Shown piece after piece: positions 1 to 8,758 of a stretch of DNA of 64,000 nt. The notes beneath the pieces were generated by a model. That model worked only from the letters and a program-made list of their open reading frames with translations, was not told the DNA's origin and ran no database searches. The DNA lies in the NCBI RefSeq assembly GCF_002025705.1, contig NZ_CP018846.1, positions 4,889,501 through 4,953,500 of the forward strand, in the 5' to 3' direction. The position numbers were made by a program, and so were the translations under genes. Source of the DNA: Pseudomonas putida (GTDB lineage: Bacteria; Pseudomonadota; Gammaproteobacteria; Pseudomonadales; Pseudomonadaceae). Positions within the stretch are counted from its first letter, which is position 1. Every line of letters begins with the position of its first letter.

Positions 1-233
1 CCACCCAGGACACCACCCACTACGACTACTACCGCGCCGATGGCAAGAACGCCATGCACTGGGAGCGGGACCTGGACGTGAAGTATGTGTTCCAGGAAGG
101 CGACCTGAAGGATCTGGCGGTACAGCTGCGCTATGCCACCCACCGTGGCAGCCAGGGTTATGCATCGATCGACAGCAACAGCGACAACGATGAAGTGCGG
201 GTGATCGTCGATTACCCACTGAACATCTTCTGA
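1..233 (+). CDS. OprD-family outer membrane porin, C-terminal end (partial)
   Basis: The reading frame is open from the window edge to a TGA at 231-233 and gives 76 residues. The sequence is rich in alternating polar/hydrophobic beta strands and ends DEVRVIVDYPLNIF, the usual closing strand of OprD-type substrate-specific porins, with a terminal aromatic residue as in outer-membrane barrels. The pore-defining part lies outside the window, so the substrate cannot be stated. A REP pair follows and may mark its transcript end. Confidence 0.8.
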   Translation, partial: TQDTTHYDYYRADGKNAMHWERDLDVKYVFQEGDLKDLAVQLRYATHRGSQGYASIDSNSDNDEVRVIVDYPLNIF

Positions 234-247
234 TCTGAGACCGCTGG

Positions 248-341
248 CGAGGGCTTCGCCCTCGTTTCGCGACACAAGGCCGCTCCTGCAGGGATCCCGT
301 AGGAGCGGCCTTTTGTCGCGATTGGGCTGCAAAGCAGCCCC
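248..341. repeat. REP element pair (inverted)
   Basis: Two copies of a P. putida-type REP core face each other: TTCGCGACACAAGGCCGCTC at about 265 and its inverted partner at about 299-321. They form a long imperfect hairpin between the porin gene and the diguanylate cyclase promoter. Such pairs can protect or end the upstream transcript; that role is inferred. Confidence 0.75.
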
Positions 342-366
342 CTTACGCATTTCCGTCGGACAAATG

Positions 367-395
367 TTGTCCGACAATCCACGCTTCCCTAGAAT
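367..395 (+). promoter_or_regulatory. Probable sigma70 promoter of the diguanylate cyclase gene
   Basis: TTGTCC (367-372) and TAGAAT (390-395) are separated by 17 nt, a good sigma70 arrangement. The expected transcript would start near 402, just before the ATG at 436. This argues against the longer in-frame starts at 313 and 394. Confidence 0.5.
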
Positions 396-435
396 GTCGC
401 CCGCCGCAAATGGCCCTGCCTCAGCAGTAGCGCGC

Positions 436-1932
436 ATGCCCACTCGATCTTCGCGTTTCGCAGTCTACAGGTCGCACCCCGAGCTGATCCTCAACCTGGG
501 CAGCTGCCTTGCCGTGCTCGCCATCGTGGCCATCGTCAGCTACCTGCTGGCCCGCGAGCGCGACAGTGTCGAGCAATCGGCCATCCGCTCCGCGAACAAC
601 ATCGTCCAGCTGATCGAAAGCGACATCCTGCGCAATGTCGAACTCTACGACCAGTCGTTGAAAGGCCTGATCTGGGCAGTCAGCCGCAAGGAGCTGCCAG
701 AGATCTCCGGCCCATTGCGCCAGCGCCTGCTGTTCAATGAAGCCTTTGTCGACCGCAAGCGCGGAGATGTGCTGTGGCTGGACAAGCAGGGCAATGTGGT
801 CGGCGACTCCAACAACCCCGTGCCGCGCAAGGCCAACTTTGGCGATACCGGCGTTTTCCAGGCTCACCTGCATGACCCGAACCTCGGTTTGCTGGTGGGC
901 CCGCCTTTCAAGGCCAAGCTGGGCGACATGGACTGGTGCATCAGTTTCAGCCGGCGCATCAACGGCCCGCAGGGCGAATTTGCCGGGCTGGCCGCCGGCG
1001 CCCTGCGCCTGTCGTATTTCAGTGAGTTGTTCCGCCGCCTGGATATCGGCGCTGAAAGCAGTATCAACCTCTTCAATACCAGCGGGCAGCTCCTCGCACG
1101 GGAACCTGCACGCCCACAGGATCCGGCAATCGGCACCTATTACGGCGAACGCCCCAACTTCAAGCGCATCCTCAGCGAGCACAGCGGCAGCTTCACCGCG
1201 CGCTCTGGCAGCGCCCCTTCCCAGCGCATGTACACCTTCGCCCGGGTCGCCGACCTGCCACTGATCGTGCTGGTGGTGCATTCCGCCGACGAGGTGTTCC
1301 AGTCATGGCGGCGCACAGCGATTCTGGTCAGCGTCGCCACGGGGGTGTTGTGTATCGGGATTCTCTGGCTGACCCTGCTGCTGGGCCGGGAGTTGCGCCG
1401 CCGCCACGAAGCTGAACAGGGCCTGGCGACCCTTGCCGCGACCGACAGCCTGACCGGCCTGGCCAACCGCCGCCGCTTGGACCAGGTGCTGCGGCTGGAA
1501 TGGTCACGCGCCCAACGTAACCGCCAACCGTTGGCGGTGCTGATGGTGGATGTGGACCATTTCAAGGCCTTCAACCAGCGCCATGGACACGCCGGTGGCG
1601 ACCACGCCTTGCGCGAGGTGGCCAGCACGCTGGAGCTGTGCATCCGCCGCCCGGCGGACCTCGCAGCACGCTATGGCGGTGAAGAGTTTCAGGTGATCTT
1701 GCCGGAAACGGAACTAAGCGGCGCGCTGTTGCTCGCCGAGCGTATTCGCGCCCAGGTCGAGGCCCTCGCGCCATTCGCAGACGATGCCCACTCGGTCACG
1801 GTGAGCATTGGTGTCAGCGTCTACATCCCCGGCACCCAGCAAGACCTTGCACAGGTCTTGGGCGCCGCGGATGAGGCGCTCTACCGGGCCAAGGCCAATG
1901 GCCGTAACCGGGTAGAGGGGCCAACCGACTAG
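436..1932 (+). CDS. Membrane-anchored diguanylate cyclase (GGDEF)
   Basis: Makes cyclic di-GMP from two GTP, a signal for biofilm and motility control. The 498-residue protein has a first membrane segment at about 18-39, a periplasmic sensor region of about 250 residues (Cache/PDC-like by layout, ligand unknown), a second membrane segment at about 294-317, and a C-terminal GGDEF domain. The signature GGEEF is intact at 414-418. A product-inhibition site RPAD (RxxD) lies five residues before it at 405-408, so the enzyme should be active and feedback-regulated. No EAL domain is present. The ATG at 436 is chosen because a promoter lies just upstream. Its stop codon overlaps that of the converging gene. 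Confidence 0.88.
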   Translation: MPTRSSRFAVYRSHPELILNLGSCLAVLAIVAIVSYLLARERDSVEQSAIRSANNIVQLIESDILRNVELYDQSLKGLIWAVSRKELPEISGPLRQRLLFNEAFVDRKRGDVLWLDKQGNVVGDSNNPVPRKANFGDTGVFQAHLHDPNLGLLVGPPFKAKLGDMDWCISFSRRINGPQGEFAGLAAGALRLSYFSELFRRLDIGAESSINLFNTSGQLLAREPARPQDPAIGTYYGERPNFKRILSEHSGSFTARSGSAPSQRMYTFARVADLPLIVLVVHSADEVFQSWRRTAILVSVATGVLCIGILWLTLLLGRELRRRHEAEQGLATLAATDSLTGLANRRRLDQVLRLEWSRAQRNRQPLAVLMVDVDHFKAFNQRHGHAGGDHALREVASTLELCIRRPADLAARYGGEEFQVILPETELSGALLLAERIRAQVEALAPFADDAHSVTVSIGVSVYIPGTQQDLAQVLGAADEALYRAKANGRNRVEGPTD

Positions 1933-2405
1933 GAACGGGCGCGGGCGGCGTTGCGCAGTGCCTTCACCTGGTCGTGGTTACGTTGCACGCCCTGCAATTG
2001 TTTCTCGACCAGGGCATAGCTCGGATCGCTGGCCATACGGCCCAGCTTGACCAGTTTCTCGCGTGCTTCCTTGTAGGCCTTGAGGGCATGATCTTCGCCG
2101 CGCTCCACCTCATTGAGCACCGCTTCTTCATCCTTGCCGGTGACCATCGACTTGAGGTTTACCCAGCCACGGTGCAGGTCACCGCTGATGCTGGTGGACG
2201 TTTCCGGGTCACCGCCCAGGCGGCGCACTTCGCTTTGCAACTCGCTGGCGGCGTTGGCGCATTCGCCGGCACGCTGTACGAAAAACGCCTTCAGTTCGGG
2301 GTTTTTCACGTCATCGGCCGAGGCTTTGAAGCCTTTTTCGCCATCCTTGCTGTACTCGACCAGGTCGTTAAGCACATCGATCACGTCTTTGTTGGGATTG
2401 CTCAT
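1929..2405 (-). CDS. PA2169-family four-helix-bundle protein (DUF2383)
   Basis: A 158-residue, highly helical, charged protein beginning MSNPNKDVIDVLNDLV. It matches the DUF2383/PA2169 family of ferritin-like four-helix bundles, which are often linked to stress; the biochemical role is unknown. The ATG at 2405 has a clear AAGGAG ribosome site 8 nt ahead, so the longer frame reaching 2456 is not used. It converges on the diguanylate cyclase gene, and the two stop codons share CTAG. Confidence 0.85.
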   Translation of the reverse strand: MSNPNKDVIDVLNDLVEYSKDGEKGFKASADDVKNPELKAFFVQRAGECANAASELQSEVRRLGGDPETSTSISGDLHRGWVNLKSMVTGKDEEAVLNEVERGEDHALKAYKEAREKLVKLGRMASDPSYALVEKQLQGVQRNHDQVKALRNAARARS

Positions 2406-2607
2406 GGCACAAACTCCTTGGCAGGTGGTAGTCATGTATACCGGAGCAGCCTTCATGCCAAGCCACGTGATTAAATTAAATCCTTTAAAAACAATTAGTT
2501 ACGCCATCCACAGCAAAGCTGGATAACGGCGTTATGCATGATTGCCGCTTGGGGGCTCGTGCAGATTGCAGTATGGTCGGCGCTCATTCACTGCCCAGGC
2601 TTCGTCG

Positions 2608-2829
2608 ATGAAACCGGAAATGCTCGAACTGCTGGTGACCCGCACCATGCCCTTTGGCAAATACCAGGGGCGGATCATTGCCGACCTGCCGGGCGATTAC
2701 CTGGCCTGGTTCGCCCGCAAGGGGTTTCCGGCGGGTGAGCTGGGGGGGTTGCTGGCGTTGATGCACGAGGTCGACCATAACGGCCTGGGCGACCTGTTGG
2801 TGCCATTGCGGCAAAAACATCGGCGTTAG
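2608..2829 (+). CDS. DUF3820 family protein
   Basis: A 73-residue protein with the motif MPFGKYQGRIIADLPGDYL, which is diagnostic of DUF3820 (called a putative quorum-sensing-regulated virulence factor in some databases). The fold is small and no catalytic site is evident. The ATG at 2608 is preferred because the family starts close to its conserved leucine-rich stretch, but the ribosome site is weak. In-frame codons further upstream remain possible. Confidence 0.75.
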   Translation: MKPEMLELLVTRTMPFGKYQGRIIADLPGDYLAWFARKGFPAGELGGLLALMHEVDHNGLGDLLVPLRQKHRR

Positions 2830-2837
2830 CCTGTACT

Positions 2838-2913
2838 GGCCTCTTCGCGGCTAAAGCCGCTCCTACAGGGACCGCGCTATCCCTGTAGGAGCGGCTTTAG
2901 CCGCGAAAGGGCC
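2838..2913. repeat. REP element pair (near-perfect hairpin)
   Basis: A 34-bp arm at 2838-2871 is almost exactly repeated in inverted form at 2880-2913 with an 8-nt loop. Both arms contain the REP core GCGGCTAAAGCCGCTCCTAC. It lies between the ends of the DUF3820 gene and the leftward fruA gene, so it can act as a bidirectional transcript end. Confidence 0.85.
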
Positions 2914-2933
2914 AGCAATACCAACAGAAGGCT

Positions 2934-4664
2934 TCAACCCTTCACTGGCGCAACGGCCAACTCCACCCGCTCGCTCTTCTTGATCACGGCATACACCACC
3001 GCCGTCACCAGGCTGCCCGCCACAATCGCCAACAGATAAAGCAGTGCATGGTTGATCGCATTGGGGATCAACAAAACGAACAGCCCGCCATGGGGCGCCA
3101 TCAGCTTGCAGCCGAAGTACATAGACAGCGCGCCGGTCAAGGCGCCACCGGCAATGCTCGCCGGGATCACCCGCAGTGGGTCTTTCGCCGCGAACGGGAT
3201 GGCCCCTTCGGAGATGAAGCACAACCCCAGCGCCAGCGCCGCCTTGCCCGCTTCACGCTCGCTTTGGGCAAACTTGCGCCGGGCCAGGAAGGTGGCGATG
3301 CCCAGGCCGATCGGCGGCACCATGCCGGCGGCCATGGTCGCCGCCATGGGCGCATAGCTGGAAGATGCCAGCAGCCCCACCGAGAAGGCATAGGCCGCCT
3401 TGTTGATAGGCCCGCCGAGGTCGACACACATCATCCCGCCCAACAGCAGCCCGAGCAGGATGGCGTTGGTGGTGCCCATGCTGTCGAGGAAATGCGTCAG
3501 CCCTTCGAGCATTGCCGCCACCGGCTGGCCGACCACGTAGATCATCACCAGGCCGGTGAACAGGCTGGCCAGCAGCGGGATGATCAGGATCGGCTTGAGC
3601 GCATCCAGGCTGCTTGGCAAGCGTGCCCAGCGGGCGATGGCCTTGGCGCTGTAGCCGGCGAGGAAACCGGCGACGATACCGCCGATGAAGCCGGCACCCA
3701 AGGTGCTGGCCAGCAGGCCACCGATCATCCCCGGCGCCAGGCCCGGGCGGTCGGCGATGGACCACGCGATGTACCCCGCGAGCAGCGGCACCATCAGCTT
3801 GAACGCAGCCTCGCCGCCGATCTGCATCAGTGCGGCCGGCAAGGTGCCAGGCTGCTTGTAGGCCTCGATGCCGAAGACGAACGACAGGGCGATCAGCAAG
3901 CCGCCGGCCACCACCATTGGCAGCATGAACGAAACACCGGTCAGCAAATGCTTGTAGACGCCAGCCTTTTCAGCCTTGGTGGGCGTTGCAGAGGCAGCGT
4001 CCGCAGCACTTTCGACCTTGGCCTCGGCCAGGGCCTTCTCCAGGGTCACGCGTGCCTGCTTGAGGGCGATACCGGTACCACAACGGTAGATACGCTTGCC
4101 GGCAAAGCGTGCTGTCGGCACCTCGATGTCAGCAGCCAGCAGCACCACATCGGCATCGGCAATGGCCTGGGCCGACAGCGGATTGCGTGCACCAACCGAA
4201 CCTTGGGTCTCGACGGTGAGCTGGTAGCCCAGCTGCTGCGCCGCCTGTTGCAAGGCTTCGGCAGCCATGAAGGTATGCGCCACGCCGGTCGGGCAGGCGG
4301 TGACCGCAACAATGCGTACAGCGGTTGAAGGCGCCGCACTGGTCGCTTGCACAGCCAGCACTTCGGCCTTGCCCTGCGCCTCGTCGAGGAAGCCCTCACG
4401 GTCCGCCAAGGCCTGCGCCGGGGTGCTCTGGTACAAGCGCTTGCCGGCGAAACGGGCAAGGTCCACCGGGCCGGTGCTGACCACCAGAATCCAGTCGGCC
4501 TCGGCGATCTGCGCAGGGGTCAGCTGGCGCTCGGGATGCTCGGCATCCTGCACTTCGACACTGGTGCTCCAGCCGCGGCGCTGGGCGGCAGCCGCCAGCA
4601 GGCGGGCACTGAGCACGCTGGACACCTGGCCGTTGGGGCAGGCGGTGACAATGGCGATGTTCAT
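2934..4664 (-). CDS. fruA: Fructose PTS permease, EIIB'BC
   Basis: The inner-membrane component that imports fructose and phosphorylates it to fructose-1-phosphate. The 576-residue protein has two IIB-type domains (about 1-105 and 115-210). The phosphorylated cysteine is C124 in VTACPTGVAHT; the first domain has the degenerate ACPNGQ around C9. A short linker is followed by the multi-spanning IIC domain at about 235-570. The ATG at 4664 overlaps the fruK stop as ATGA and has an AGAGGG ribosome site, so the upstream TTG at 4670 is rejected. It is the last gene of fruB-fruK-fruA, with a REP hairpin downstream. Confidence 0.95.
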   Translation of the reverse strand: MNIAIVTACPNGQVSSVLSARLLAAAAQRRGWSTSVEVQDAEHPERQLTPAQIAEADWILVVSTGPVDLARFAGKRLYQSTPAQALADREGFLDEAQGKAEVLAVQATSAAPSTAVRIVAVTACPTGVAHTFMAAEALQQAAQQLGYQLTVETQGSVGARNPLSAQAIADADVVLLAADIEVPTARFAGKRIYRCGTGIALKQARVTLEKALAEAKVESAADAASATPTKAEKAGVYKHLLTGVSFMLPMVVAGGLLIALSFVFGIEAYKQPGTLPAALMQIGGEAAFKLMVPLLAGYIAWSIADRPGLAPGMIGGLLASTLGAGFIGGIVAGFLAGYSAKAIARWARLPSSLDALKPILIIPLLASLFTGLVMIYVVGQPVAAMLEGLTHFLDSMGTTNAILLGLLLGGMMCVDLGGPINKAAYAFSVGLLASSSYAPMAATMAAGMVPPIGLGIATFLARRKFAQSEREAGKAALALGLCFISEGAIPFAAKDPLRVIPASIAGGALTGALSMYFGCKLMAPHGGLFVLLIPNAINHALLYLLAIVAGSLVTAVVYAVIKKSERVELAVAPVKG

Positions 4665-5608
4665 CGGCAACCCTCTTGTTGTTCTATCAGTTGCACGGCG
4701 GCTTCCAGTTGCGCGAGCTGCTCGCGGTCACAAATGCCGAAGCCGACCTGAGTCACGGCCTGTGCAGCGATGGCCGTGGCGCGGCGCAAGGTCTGTTGCG
4801 GGCATTCCGCTGCCAGCAGGCCATGGACCATGCCGGCGACCAGCGAATCACCGGCACCCACGGTGCTGGCAACCCGCACTTGCGGCGGCCGCGCCTGCAG
4901 CGCCAGCCCGGCAGCAAACCAACTGACGCCTTGCTCGCCCGCCGAAACCACCACATGTTCGATACCGCCGGCCAGCAGTTGCTCGGCAGCGGCGCGCTGC
5001 TCGGCGGCGGTCTGCACGGCCAGGCCCAGCACTTCTCCTAGCTCTTCGGTATTGGGTTTGACCAGCCAGGGGGCACTCTGCAAGCCAGCACGCAACGCGT
5101 CCCCACTGCTGTCGAGGGCCACTTTCAGCCCCTGCGCCCGCAACTGTTCGAGCAACTGGCGGAACCATTCGGGGCTGACCCCACGCGGCAGGCTGCCGGC
5201 CACGACCACCGCGTCGTGCCCGGGCGCCACCTGCGCCAGGCGCTGCAGCAGTTCGGCGCGCGCGGCGTCGTCGACCTCCGGCCCCAGGCCGTTCACATCG
5301 GTCACCCGGCCATCAGCCTCGACCAGCTTGAGGTTGCTGCGGGTTTCACCGGCCACGCGCACGAAGCAGTCGGCAAAACCGCGTCGGGCGATCAGCGCCT
5401 CGAACGGCTGCAGGTTGTCGCGGCCGAGAAAGCCCCCGACAGTTACGCTATGACCCAGATCGGCCAGCACTTGGGCCACGTTCAGGCCTTTGCCCGCTGC
5501 GTGACTCTGCTGGTCGTGGGCACGGTTGACGTGCCCTGGGCGCAAGGCGTCGAGGCTGACGGTGATGTCCAGCGCCGGGTTCAGGGTCAGGGTCAGGATC
5601 TTGGCCAT
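4661..5608 (-). CDS. fruK: 1-phosphofructokinase
   Basis: Phosphorylates fructose-1-phosphate to fructose-1,6-bisphosphate. It also sets the level of the FruR effector by removing fructose-1-phosphate. The 315-residue protein is a PfkB-type sugar kinase. It starts MAKILTLTLNPALDITV and carries the second PfkB signature with the catalytic aspartate in GAGDSLVAGM near its C-terminal third. Its ATG follows directly on the fruB stop (TGA ATG), and its own stop overlaps fruA, so the three genes are translationally coupled. Confidence 0.95.
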   Translation of the reverse strand: MAKILTLTLNPALDITVSLDALRPGHVNRAHDQQSHAAGKGLNVAQVLADLGHSVTVGGFLGRDNLQPFEALIARRGFADCFVRVAGETRSNLKLVEADGRVTDVNGLGPEVDDAARAELLQRLAQVAPGHDAVVVAGSLPRGVSPEWFRQLLEQLRAQGLKVALDSSGDALRAGLQSAPWLVKPNTEELGEVLGLAVQTAAEQRAAAEQLLAGGIEHVVVSAGEQGVSWFAAGLALQARPPQVRVASTVGAGDSLVAGMVHGLLAAECPQQTLRRATAIAAQAVTQVGFGICDREQLAQLEAAVQLIEQQEGCR

Positions 5609-8461
5609 TCAGTAACGCTCCACCAGCGCGCGAACCGCCGCGGCGCTGTCCTGTTGCAAGGCCTCGCGCGCCAGGGCGCGGGCCGTTTGGTGATCTGCCT
5701 GGCGCACCAGGGCTTTGACTTCGGCAATGCTGCGGGCGGCCACGCTCAGCTCGTCCACATCCAGGCCCAGCAGCACGGCCACCGCCTGCGGGTCGGCGGC
5801 CAGTTCGCCACAGACGCCGACCCATTTGCCCTCGGCGTGGGCCGCGCGCACGGTCATGTCGATCAGGCTCAGCACCGCCGGGTGCAAGCCGTCGGCCTGG
5901 GCAGACAAGCTCGGGTGGCCACGGTCGATGGCCAGGGTGTACTGGGTCAGGTCGTTGGTGCCGATGCTGAAGAAGTCCACTTCACGGGCCAGCTGCGGCG
6001 CCAGCAATGCAGCGGACGGCACTTCCACCATGATCCCGACCTGCAGGTCGGCGACCGGGATTTCCTGGCGCAGGCGCTCGACCATGGCGCGCGCCTCACG
6101 CCACTCGTGAATCTGCCCGACCATGGGGAACATGATGCGCAGGGGCCGCTGATCGGCGGCCCGCAGCAAGGCACGCAACTGCTCTTCCATGATCTGTGGG
6201 CGTTGCAGGGTCAGGCGCACACCGCGCACGCCGAGGAACGGGTTTTCCTCGGCGGCGATCGGCCAGTACGGCAACGGCTTGTCGCCGCCCACATCGAGGG
6301 TGCGCACGACCAGTGGCCTGCCACCGAGGCCGTCGAGCACACGGCGGTACTCCGCTTCCTGGGTGGCCACGTCAGGTGCCTGCGAATGGGCCATGAAGAT
6401 CAGCTCGGTGCGCAGCAGGCCAACCCCTTCGGCGCCCTGCTCCACCACCTTGTCGATACCGCTGCTCTCGCCAATGTTGGCGAAGACTTCTACGGCATGA
6501 CCATCGCGGGTCACTGCCGGCTCATGGCGCCTGGCCCAGGCAGCTTGAAGGCGTTTTTCGCGCTGGTCGCGCTCGGCCAGCGCGCGTTGTAATTCATCAG
6601 CCGGTGGTGCAACGCTGACCACGCCGCGCTGGCCGTCGAGCAGCAGCGGCGTGCCGGAATCGAGCAGCAGAATCGCCGCGCCCGCACCAACCACGGCCGG
6701 GATGCCCAATGCACGGGCGACGATCGCACTGTGCGCCGTGGCACCGCCGTGGGCCGTGACGATGCCAGCGACACGGGCCGGGTCCAGGCGGGCGACATCG
6801 GAGGGGCCAACCTCGCCCATGACCAACACGTAGGGTTGCTCCGGTTCGGCCTGGGCCGCCACGCCGCACAACTGGGCCAACACCCGGCGGCCAATGTCGC
6901 GCAGGTCGGCAGCGCGCTCGGCCAGCAGGGCATCGTGCAGCGCTTCCTGCTGGCGGGCAGCCGCTTCGATCACCGCCATCCACGCCGCCGCCGCACTTTC
7001 GCCGTGGGCCAGGCGTGCCTCGACATCGTCGCTCAAGGCCGGGTCGGCGAGCATTTCCTGGTGGGTGACGAAGATCTCGCCAATCGACTTGTCGCTGCGC
7101 TGTACCAGCGCCTGCAATTCGCCATGCACGGCCGCCAGCGCGTCACGCAGCTTCAGGCGCTCCTTGGCCGGCGACTCACCGCGCAGCGGGTAATCGATAT
7201 CACGCTCGGCGCAAACATGCGCCGGCCCGCTGGCAATACCCGGGGATGCACTGACGCCCTGGACCCGGCTGCCCGCAGCGGGCACCTGGAGTGCCGTGGC
7301 CGCGTTGGCAGCACTGGCTGTGGCAGTTTGCACCAGCGGCACGACCTCTTCGCCCAGGCCTTGTTCGATGGCTGCCAGCAGTACGGGCAAGGCATCGCCG
7401 GCAATCGCCGGTTCAGCACTCAGCTCAAGTTCCTGGCCATGCCGGGCGCCGAGGCTCAGCAGCTTGCTCAGGCTCTTGATCGACACCGCTGGCTGCGCAC
7501 TGTCGAGCACGCGCACACGGATTTCACCCTCGAAGCCCTTGGCCAGTTGCGCCAAAACCTTCGCCGGGCGGGCGTGCAGGCCATGCGGGTTGGCCAGCAC
7601 GATCCGCGCACTGGGCCAGTCAGCCGGTGCCTCACCGCCCAGCACCTCAAGTACCGCACGGCTGCTGGTGGCCTGGTAGAGCGTTTGCCCGCGGCCTTCG
7701 ATCAGCACTTCGCACAGGCGCTCGAGCAGCGCCTGGTGGGCGGCCCCCAGGCTGGCCAGGCAGAACAGACCATTGAGCGGCTGGTCGTGATAACGCAGTG
7801 GCTGCTGCGGAGTAATGAAGGCCAGGCCAGGCTGTCGCACCTGGCGCTCGCTGTGCAGCCACCACAGGCCCTCGCCCAACGGCAGTGGTTCGGCCTGTTG
7901 CAGCACGGCAGCGAAGCCGCTGTCGACACAACCGGCGCGCTGCAGCAGGCGGGCGCCGCGCCAGGCCAGCTCATCAAAATCGTCAGCAGGCAGGTTCAGG
8001 CCAACCAACTGCGCGTCCAGCGCCAGTTCCTGTGGCGCGCCTTGCAGCAGCTTGAGCAACGCCTCGGCAGAGCTGGCCCGGCGCAATGCCTCGGCCAGGT
8101 CGGTCTCGCCGAGCGCGCGGGTCAGCAACTGCAGCAGGCGCAAGTGTTCATCGGAACGGGCTGCGATGCCGATGGCCAGGTAGACCCTCTGCCCATCGCC
8201 CCAGTCCACACCTTCGGGGAACTGCAGCAGGCGCACGCCCGTGGCAAACACCAGTTCGCGGGTCTGCGGGGTGCCGTGAGGGATGGCGATGCCCTGGCCA
8301 AGGAACGTCGAGCCTTGCGCTTCGCGCGCCTGCAGGCCTTCGAGATAACCTTCGGCAACCAGGCCGTCGGCTACCAGCTGATCCGCCAACAGGCGCAATG
8401 CCTCGGCCTTGTCGGCGGCCTTCTGGCCCATGGCTATCTGCCCTATGGCGAGCTCGAGCAT
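5609..8461 (-). CDS. fruB: Multiphosphoryl transfer protein: PTS EIIA(Fru)-M-HPr-EI fusion
   Basis: Carries phosphate from phosphoenolpyruvate to FruA in a single polypeptide. The 950 residues contain, in order: EIIA (about 1-145) with active H62 in IAIPHGT; a middle linker domain (about 150-280); HPr (about 284-370) with H296 in PHGLHARP; and Enzyme I (about 400-950) with H577 in GGATAHSAI and the MVEVPSAALL region. All phosphorylated residues are present. The ATG at 8461 has an AGGAG ribosome site. It is the first gene of the fru operon, and a FruR operator lies about 130 bp upstream. This makes fructose uptake independent of separate EI and HPr. Confidence 0.95.
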   Translation of the reverse strand: MLELAIGQIAMGQKAADKAEALRLLADQLVADGLVAEGYLEGLQAREAQGSTFLGQGIAIPHGTPQTRELVFATGVRLLQFPEGVDWGDGQRVYLAIGIAARSDEHLRLLQLLTRALGETDLAEALRRASSAEALLKLLQGAPQELALDAQLVGLNLPADDFDELAWRGARLLQRAGCVDSGFAAVLQQAEPLPLGEGLWWLHSERQVRQPGLAFITPQQPLRYHDQPLNGLFCLASLGAAHQALLERLCEVLIEGRGQTLYQATSSRAVLEVLGGEAPADWPSARIVLANPHGLHARPAKVLAQLAKGFEGEIRVRVLDSAQPAVSIKSLSKLLSLGARHGQELELSAEPAIAGDALPVLLAAIEQGLGEEVVPLVQTATASAANAATALQVPAAGSRVQGVSASPGIASGPAHVCAERDIDYPLRGESPAKERLKLRDALAAVHGELQALVQRSDKSIGEIFVTHQEMLADPALSDDVEARLAHGESAAAAWMAVIEAAARQQEALHDALLAERAADLRDIGRRVLAQLCGVAAQAEPEQPYVLVMGEVGPSDVARLDPARVAGIVTAHGGATAHSAIVARALGIPAVVGAGAAILLLDSGTPLLLDGQRGVVSVAPPADELQRALAERDQREKRLQAAWARRHEPAVTRDGHAVEVFANIGESSGIDKVVEQGAEGVGLLRTELIFMAHSQAPDVATQEAEYRRVLDGLGGRPLVVRTLDVGGDKPLPYWPIAAEENPFLGVRGVRLTLQRPQIMEEQLRALLRAADQRPLRIMFPMVGQIHEWREARAMVERLRQEIPVADLQVGIMVEVPSAALLAPQLAREVDFFSIGTNDLTQYTLAIDRGHPSLSAQADGLHPAVLSLIDMTVRAAHAEGKWVGVCGELAADPQAVAVLLGLDVDELSVAARSIAEVKALVRQADHQTARALAREALQQDSAAAVRALVERY

Positions 8462-8588
8462 GACCTTCTCCTTTTGCAGCCCCAGCTTGGTTTTGATGCC
8501 GGGTACTGAGGTATTGTTGTGATATTCACAGAATCAGCCAGTTCGACAGCCTTGCACGGGCGGCAGTCGAGGCAGAAAAATTAATAGC

Positions 8589-8600
8589 TGAAACGTTTAA
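8589..8600. promoter_or_regulatory. Cra/FruR operator
   Basis: TGAAACGTTTAA is a near-perfect palindrome with one mismatch to the Cra/FruR consensus TGAAACGTTTCA. It lies in the 297-bp gap between the divergent fruB and fruR genes. It is the only such site seen there, so one operator may control fruBKA and possibly fruR. Release by fructose-1-phosphate is known for the family. Confidence 0.8.
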
Positions 8601-8758
8601 TCTGACCAAGCGGCCACGTTACTCGATAATCTTCCGAGGAAAAAGCCCCATCCTGTCGGACAATTGCGACAATGGTCGCCTGCGCATCGCGGCCAACCCG
8701 GGTCAAACTACCCGGTCCTGGTTCCGTAGCCAGTCCCGGTAATAACAAGGAAAATTCG

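Noticed and set aside
421..1281. Long leftward reading frame inside the diguanylate cyclase gene
   Set aside because: It is the antisense shadow of a GC-rich gene; the rightward frame has full domain structure.
6731..8509. 592-codon rightward frame across fruB
   Set aside because: Antisense to the conserved EIIA-HPr-EI protein; low-complexity His/Gln/Arg composition typical of shadows.
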